Part shown: piece by piece, positions 24,658 to 28,821 of the stretch
Layout of the letters: each line of letters opens with the position of its first letter
Numbering within the stretch: the stretch's first letter is position 1
Assembly (NCBI GenBank): GCA_021797525.1
Contig: JAJZZQ010000069.1
Span: forward strand, 1 to 28,821
DNA: 28,821 nucleotides
Source: Thermoplasmata archaeon
Lineage (GTDB): Archaea; Thermoplasmatota; Thermoplasmata; Thermoplasmatales; Thermoplasmataceae
Direction: 5' to 3'
Translations under genes and position numbers: made by a program
The notes under the pieces: model-generated
What the model was told of the DNA's origin: nothing
Databases searched by the model: none
What the model saw: the letters and a program-made list of their open reading frames with translations, nothing else

Positions 24658-26568
24658 TTATTCTTTAAATATCCTGAGCCTTCTGCAATATTTTCCATCG
24701 GAATAATAACACTCTGAGTATGGGTAACCTTTGCCTCCCAGGAGATTCTGAGGCTCCACCGCAGTGAATCCATCTATCTTGAGAGCGATATAGTCTCTTG
24801 TGGATATTTTTCTGGTTCTGAATATGAATATATGTGTGCTGTTCAATGCCAGGGAAGCATTCTCATACTTTGTCATGTCATCAGCATTCTGCGTAATGTT
24901 GAAAAGTATAGTATTGTAGTGGCGGCTATGCCTCACCATGCTCTCCAGGTATTTCCTGGATTCGTCATCGAAGATCGCGGTGTGCCCCTCTTCAATTATA
25001 ATGGCCTTTCTCCTGAGATCAGATGTCATGAGGCTGTAGAGTTTCATCATGCTCTCTCTTGCAAAAGCTCTGGCTGACATACCTCTATTACGCAATATTA
25101 AAATGTCAGCCGGGGAGATTGAATTAATGTTGCTGAAATCATACTCTTCCAGAGGATCATATACATAGAGGCAGTCAATTAGACTATTCTTTATCATTCT
25201 TCTTATAATGATTCCAGTGAAGAATGATTTGCCTGACCCGGTTTCCCCGATAACCATGAAATTATTCGCTGCTCCGTAAACAATAGGGAGGAAAACAGTT
25301 CTGCCATTGAGATCATCTATTCCGATCTCAATGTCCCCATATGTTTGAGAGCTGAAAGAAAGTGGCATAATGGTGGAGGCTGATGATGCACTCATCATGT
25401 ATTTTGGCTTTAAATGTTCAGAGAATGGAAAGATATTTCCAAGAGATGCGGCTGTTGGCTTTACAATTGAGAAGTCCAGGCCAAGATAGTTCAGGGATCT
25501 CCGATATGTTCTCTCATAATCAGTAAGATGAACGGGATGGGAGCCTATAAGGGTAAGATTAAGGGATGTTCTGAGAATTGAATCCCTATCCTTCTTGAGG
25601 CCCTCCTCCATTGAGTTGATGGTTTCTATTTGCTGGCTGATGCCTGTCCCATGCTCTTTTATGGAATCTCCCGAAATGCGTATCTGAGCCTTTCTGTCTG
25701 CTCTGGCAGATTTTAACAATCTCAAAGCTGATTCATCCTGTATTCTGTGGACTGAAAACCTTGTGATAGTGCCTATACCGGAACCTTCTAGAAATGCATA
25801 TAAAAGTGGTCCCCCGTCATAATCAGAGTCTCTTAGTTCAAGCATTATGAAATTTCTGTCTCCGCTGATGAAATTCCTTCTCAGATGCATTACAGGATCG
25901 ATTTTTGAATTTTTGGATGAGCTGGAATAGAAAACACTATTATACAGATTCTCCAAATCTGATATTTGCGGAATGGTAAAATTAAAATTCAGAGATGAAA
26001 GGCCTTCAAGGAATTTTACTGAACCTTCTGCCAGATTTGCTGCTGTTTTCTGTTGAGATCCAGTTGCTGATGAAAATACAGCAAGAATATGGGTTTCTCC
26101 ATACCCCTCTTCTTCGATTCCGGTGTAAGCAAAAAAATCAAAGTTAACTGAAATGTCCGAGAGAAGCCTCCTGAGGCCGTTAAGGATGTTTCTCTGTTCA
26201 CTTTCCCTTGCCTCAGGGAGCATTCTCGGCTCCAGGAATGCGATGAATCTTAATTTCCCAGATACTCTGAATATGCCTTCAGGGTCTGATTCCTCGCGGG
26301 TTAAACTGAACTCTGGAACAAATTTCCGCCCTCCAGCAGGAGGCATCAGCTTTGTGAACAACTTGACTATTCTGGTCTTTCCAGTAATCTCTATAAATAT
26401 TCCCGCAACACTGATTGCTGCGATGAATACTGAGAACAGTGTGTTAATCTCCAGTGTAAAGACTGTTATCAAAGATAAGGAGATTATGAGAAGCAACGTC
26501 CTGTACCTGAGGCCGAACATTGTGGGGGTGAAGATATCTATATTAGGTGGGACCTTTCTATATCGCAT
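24658..26568 (-). CDS. VirB4/CedB-like ATPase with VirB3/PrgI-like N-terminal membrane part
   Basis: A 636-aa protein. Residues about 1-70 begin RYRKVPPNIDIFTP and contain two membrane helices (about 22-40 and 44-62), as in PrgI/VirB3 subunits. A middle domain of about 350 residues follows, as in VirB4. The C-terminal HerA/FtsK-like ATPase has Walker A GETGSGKS at 441-448, Walker B AIIIEEGH at 522-529 (Glu-Glu at 526-527) and a sensor-like NITQNADDM segment. VirB4 enzymes power type IV secretion; CedB is the archaeal relative used to import DNA. ATG 26568 lies one base after the stop of the VirB6-like gene (TGA-A-ATG), so translation is coupled. No relaxase or VirD4 gene is nearby. Confidence 0.8.
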   Translation of the reverse strand: MRYRKVPPNIDIFTPTMFGLRYRTLLLIISLSLITVFTLEINTLFSVFIAAISVAGIFIEITGKTRIVKLFTKLMPPAGGRKFVPEFSLTREESDPEGIFRVSGKLRFIAFLEPRMLPEARESEQRNILNGLRRLLSDISVNFDFFAYTGIEEEGYGETHILAVFSSATGSQQKTAANLAEGSVKFLEGLSSLNFNFTIPQISDLENLYNSVFYSSSSKNSKIDPVMHLRRNFISGDRNFIMLELRDSDYDGGPLLYAFLEGSGIGTITRFSVHRIQDESALRLLKSARADRKAQIRISGDSIKEHGTGISQQIETINSMEEGLKKDRDSILRTSLNLTLIGSHPVHLTDYERTYRRSLNYLGLDFSIVKPTAASLGNIFPFSEHLKPKYMMSASSASTIMPLSFSSQTYGDIEIGIDDLNGRTVFLPIVYGAANNFMVIGETGSGKSFFTGIIIRRMIKNSLIDCLYVYDPLEEYDFSNINSISPADILILRNRGMSARAFARESMMKLYSLMTSDLRRKAIIIEEGHTAIFDDESRKYLESMVRHSRHYNTILFNITQNADDMTKYENASLALNSTHIFIFRTRKISTRDYIALKIDGFTAVEPQNLLGGKGYPYSECYYSDGKYCRRLRIFKE

Positions 26569-26569
26569 T

Positions 26570-27544
26570 TCAATCAGGATATCTTCTCCATTTCAACTCA
26601 TCCTGGATTGCTTCACTGTAAGGGTCTTTCCTGGATGGGACCTGACTTGCTTGCCTGTATCCTGAATTGCCCGATGGGACCTGAATCATTCTAAGGAGGC
26701 CATCCTGCAGATTCCCGGATCCAAGTTCAACTGCTGATCTGGCATATCCGGTAATGCTTCCTGCAATTGCACCTGCAGAAAATCCTCCAAGCATATTGAG
26801 AAGAGGAGTTGTGCCCGGTCCTCTCCCACTGAAAAATAGGTAGCCTGGAAGCAGGGATGGAATGAGTATCAGTGCTATCTGCAAAGGCGCTACATAGCTG
26901 AATAACTCAGAAAGGTATATAGAAAGAAGTGCTAGGAATGGAAAGATGGAAAATTCAATGAATATTTCCCAGAGCACTTTTGCGTATCTCCTCAGATAAC
27001 CTATGCCTGAGAGTACCGTGAATACCGGGAGCAGCGGGATTATGAGCAGAATCATCCCTTCCCTTACCATAAGTGTGGCAAGGAGAACTGCGCATGAACC
27101 GAAATAAGCACTTAACATGATGAATTGAAAAATGCTGTTTACACCTGAATCAATTCCTGTGATCCCTGTTCCTGGAAGGGGAATAAGGCGCTGCTTATCC
27201 ACATTGAGATGGTTCCACATTATGGCATAAAGATGCTGCATTCCATTCAGGAATGAGAGGGAGATGTATACTGATGTGAGAGATACCAGAATGAGTATTG
27301 CGCACTTGATAAACCAAGCTACCGGTCGCAGATCCGGCTCAAGGCTGTTTTTGAATAGAAATGCAAGAGCAGAGACAGCTATGGAAAGGCTGATCAGGTA
27401 AGGAGAAATCGTGTTGGCAGCAACTATTATTGCATTATAGCTGCCGGAAGAGGTAAATGAAGTGACATAAGCATAATCAGGAGCAAGACCGATCCTCAGG
27501 GTGTAAGTCCAAAGAAACTGAACAAGTTCAGAGTATGGGAGCAA
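26570..27544 (-). CDS. VirB6/TrbL/CedA-like polytopic membrane protein
   Basis: A 324-aa protein with about six or seven membrane helices (near 45-63, 75-97, 138-160, 165-187, 198-218, 222-240) and a Gly/Ala-rich segment (GGFSAGAIAGSITG, about 253-267). The C-terminal tail is polar and probably cytoplasmic. Topology, size and position between a VirB2-like and a VirB4-like gene match VirB6/CedA, the inner-membrane channel of type IV machines; sequence motifs alone would not prove it. The only canonical start is TTG 27542-27544, and the frame stays open and hydrophobic upstream (27545-27603), so the true start may differ. Confidence 0.68.
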   Translation of the reverse strand: MLPYSELVQFLWTYTLRIGLAPDYAYVTSFTSSGSYNAIIVAANTISPYLISLSIAVSALAFLFKNSLEPDLRPVAWFIKCAILILVSLTSVYISLSFLNGMQHLYAIMWNHLNVDKQRLIPLPGTGITGIDSGVNSIFQFIMLSAYFGSCAVLLATLMVREGMILLIIPLLPVFTVLSGIGYLRRYAKVLWEIFIEFSIFPFLALLSIYLSELFSYVAPLQIALILIPSLLPGYLFFSGRGPGTTPLLNMLGGFSAGAIAGSITGYARSAVELGSGNLQDGLLRMIQVPSGNSGYRQASQVPSRKDPYSEAIQDELKWRRYPD

Positions 27545-27603
27545 AACAGCTTTCAGAATCTCCGAAAGCGAACCAAGCAGATATCCAGAAACAGACAGAA
27601 TTA

Positions 27604-27885
27604 TCAGCTTCCAAAGGCAATGTATTTGAATATTGTGTAAACAACACCGCTAAGTGCAAGGGCATAGATGAAAGTGCCTATAATTGCATTCCTCAATCTC
27701 ACATGGGCCTCCACCCTTCTGCTCTCATCGTTCCCAAAAAAACTGAGGGCCACAGGAATCCAAAGGACAAGCATCAAAACAGCCGACACCGAGATAAGGA
27801 TATCATCTATCCTTCCTGTGATCTGTTGGATTTGAGTTGATATTGACAATATGCCCGTATGCGTCATTAATACATGTTTTAGCAT
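27604..27885 (-). CDS. VirB2/CedA1-like two-helix protein, possible DNA-transfer pilin
   Basis: A 93-aa protein with two hydrophobic helices (about 32-50 and 68-88) joined by a short charged loop (NDESRRVEAHVRLRN). This is the hairpin form of VirB2 and of CedA1, which build conjugation-type or DNA-import pili. It lacks the long signal peptide of bacterial VirB2, as do archaeal CedA1 proteins. It is the first gene of the operon. ATG 27883-27885 has ATATAATTTATA about 25-28 bp upstream, fitting leaderless expression; Met 7 is an alternative start. The assignment rests on topology and neighbours. Confidence 0.65.
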   Translation of the reverse strand: MLKHVLMTHTGILSISTQIQQITGRIDDILISVSAVLMLVLWIPVALSFFGNDESRRVEAHVRLRNAIIGTFIYALALSGVVYTIFKYIAFGS

Positions 27886-27907
27886 TCATGCATAAAATAG
27901 CATAGTT

Positions 27908-27920
27908 GTATAAATTATAT
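27908..27920 (-). promoter_or_regulatory. TATA-like promoter element of the T4SS-like operon
   Basis: The minus strand reads ATATAATTTATAC here, centred about 28 bp before the ATG at 27885. The element overlaps the last codons of the upstream thioesterase gene (ends 27915), so the operon has its own promoter despite tight packing. Confidence 0.5.
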
Positions 27921-28409
27921 TTGTGGGTGAACCCTGCTTTTAACTTCCTCAAGTGCTTTCAGTCTCTGCTGACTTCTTTGCTCGCCCTGTTTGAAGCGCT
28001 CTCGTTCTTCGTCAGTCTCGAGTTTAAGTTGAGGCACTTCAATTGCTTTTCCATCCTGGTTTATTGCCACGTAGGTCAGAAAACAGGTTGTGGTAAAGCT
28101 CCTGTCTCCTGTAATGGCATTTTCTGAATAAACATCAACTTCGATCTCCATTGTCTTATTGGTTACATAATTTATTCTGCCGTAAAGAGAAACTATGTCT
28201 CCCAGATGTATCGGTGAAAGGAAAAACAGCCTGTCGATGCTGCCAGTGACAGTTCTTCTTCTACAATGCTTTGCTGCCACTATGGCTGCCACATTATCAA
28301 TCCATTCAACCAGCCTCCCTCCATAGAGATCATTGTAAATGTTGGTGTCTGGTGGCAGCACCAGGCGCTGCAGTTCTGTCTGGGATTCCTTCCAGTGTTT
28401 TGCATCCAT
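27915..28409 (-). CDS. Acyl-CoA thioesterase, hotdog fold (YciA/BACH family)
   Basis: A 164-aa soluble hotdog-fold enzyme. Signature parts are NDLYGGRLVEWIDNVAAIVAAKHC, with the G-G-x-L and W-x-D pattern around the catalytic region, and GSIDRLFFLSPIHLGDIVSLYGRI. VYSENAITGDRSFTTTCFLTYVAI also fits the acyl-CoA thioester hydrolase family. It releases CoA from fatty or branched acyl-CoA. The C-terminal 30 residues form a charged helix (ERERFKQGEQRSQQRLKALE). The start is ATG 28407-28409. It is divergent from rpiA. Confidence 0.88.
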   Translation of the reverse strand: MDAKHWKESQTELQRLVLPPDTNIYNDLYGGRLVEWIDNVAAIVAAKHCRRRTVTGSIDRLFFLSPIHLGDIVSLYGRINYVTNKTMEIEVDVYSENAITGDRSFTTTCFLTYVAINQDGKAIEVPQLKLETDEERERFKQGEQRSQQRLKALEEVKSRVHPQI

Positions 28410-28485
28410 ATATGGATATTGGAAGTATCATCAAATAAACTTCTCTTTGGAAATATGCTTTATAGTCTTATGCATAAGGAAAGTG

Positions 28486-28821
28486 ATGAATTTGGAAACG
28501 CTGGAGTCTGAGAAAAAAAGTGCGGCCCTTGCTTCTATCAAATTTGTAAGAGATGGAATGCTCCTCGGATTGGGTACAGGCTCCACTGTTAAATTTCTAA
28601 TAGAGGAACTTGGAAATATTATCAAGGAAAAGGGTTGGCACATTTCCTGTGTTCCTACCTCCAGGTCATCAGAAAAGCTTGCTAGAGAGAAGGGGATTGA
28701 AATAGTTGAAAATCCGGGCAGAAAACTGGATCTTGATATAGACGGAGCTGATGAGGCTGATTCATATGGCAATCTGATAAAGGGTGGCGGTGGTGCCTTA
28801 ACCAGGGAAAAGATTGTCGCA
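28486..28821 (+). CDS. rpiA: Ribose-5-phosphate isomerase A (partial, cut by window end)
   Basis: 112 codons of the N-terminal part are visible. Diagnostic elements are GLGTGSTVKFLIEELG (the phosphate-binding loop), the segment VPTSRSSEKLA, and LDIDGADEADSYGNLIKGGGGALTREKIVA with the catalytic acidic residues and Lys. The enzyme interconverts ribose 5-phosphate and ribulose 5-phosphate for nucleotide and pentose metabolism. I chose ATG 28486 because TTTATAG (about 28460-28466) lies about 24 bp upstream; GTG 28483 is directly before it in frame. Confidence 0.93.
   Translation, partial: MNLETLESEKKSAALASIKFVRDGMLLGLGTGSTVKFLIEELGNIIKEKGWHISCVPTSRSSEKLAREKGIEIVENPGRKLDLDIDGADEADSYGNLIKGGGGALTREKIVA

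Noticed and set aside
24658..26568. HerA DNA-repair ATPase instead of VirB4-like ATPase
   Set aside because: No adjacent nurA, mre11 or rad50 genes, and a two-helix membrane N-terminus plus VirB2- and VirB6-like neighbours fit a secretion-type ATPase better. A profile search would settle it.
26153..26665. A 170-codon plus-strand frame opposite the VirB4-like gene
   Set aside because: It is antisense to the N-terminal part of the ATPase gene and has no start signal or family pattern.
28431..28772. A 113-codon minus-strand frame at the window end
   Set aside because: It is antisense to the clear rpiA reading frame starting at 28486.
1..28821. CRISPR array or insertion sequence
   Set aside because: No regularly spaced direct repeats, and no transposase gene with intact motifs or flanking inverted repeats, were seen anywhere in the window.

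Overview
The window comes from an archaeon of the order Thermoplasmatales, probably a Cuniculiplasma/Ferroplasma-like lineage; the genus is inferred and not proven. Three things support this. The CDC48-type ATPase at 17597-19834 matches Thermoplasma VAT in length (745 aa) and in its N-terminus. A kinase plus decarboxylase pair at 11922-13635 fits the acidophile-specific mevalonate route through mevalonate 3,5-bisphosphate. Many genes also have a TATA-like element about 25 bp before an ATG, GTG or TTG start, which suggests leaderless mRNAs. Gene density is high and no insertion sequence, CRISPR array or rRNA is visible.

Layout: 16-1952 (minus) holds an MscS-type channel and a TehA/SLAC1-like membrane protein. 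2089-3703 holds a single-domain rhodanese, tRNA-Arg(GCG) with a T-tract, a GNAT acetyltransferase and a 54-aa zinc-binding protein. 3700-5193 (minus) is pheS. 5457-8342 encodes a 961-aa secreted surface protein with six repeated beta modules. 8805-10853 (minus) is a three-gene cluster of two related secreted proteins and a polytopic membrane protein. Gene-poor gaps of about 460 bp lie on either side of that cluster.

11320-14354 is a tightly packed operon: an isochorismatase-fold protein lacking its catalytic residues, a probable mevalonate-3-phosphate 5-kinase, a probable mevalonate-3,5-bisphosphate decarboxylase that keeps the Asp/Lys pair, and an HNH-domain protein. 14351-17479 holds a DAO-family FAD oxidoreductase, a cysteine synthase and a divergent 3-mercaptopyruvate sulfurtransferase; the last two appear to share one central TATA element. 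17597-21602 holds VAT, an MFS exporter and a PRC-barrel protein. 21609-24653 holds two divergent UbiA-family prenyltransferases (one fused to a flavin-reductase-like split barrel), a GtrA-like protein and a small membrane protein.

24658-27885 (minus) is the most interesting region. It encodes a VirB2-like two-helix protein, a VirB6-like polytopic protein and a VirB4-like ATPase with a VirB3/PrgI-like N-terminus. This is the minimal part list of a type IV secretion-derived, Ced-like DNA transfer machine. It has no relaxase or coupling protein nearby and sits among housekeeping genes (acyl-CoA thioesterase, rpiA). I propose it as a resident DNA-import system in a euryarchaeal lineage.
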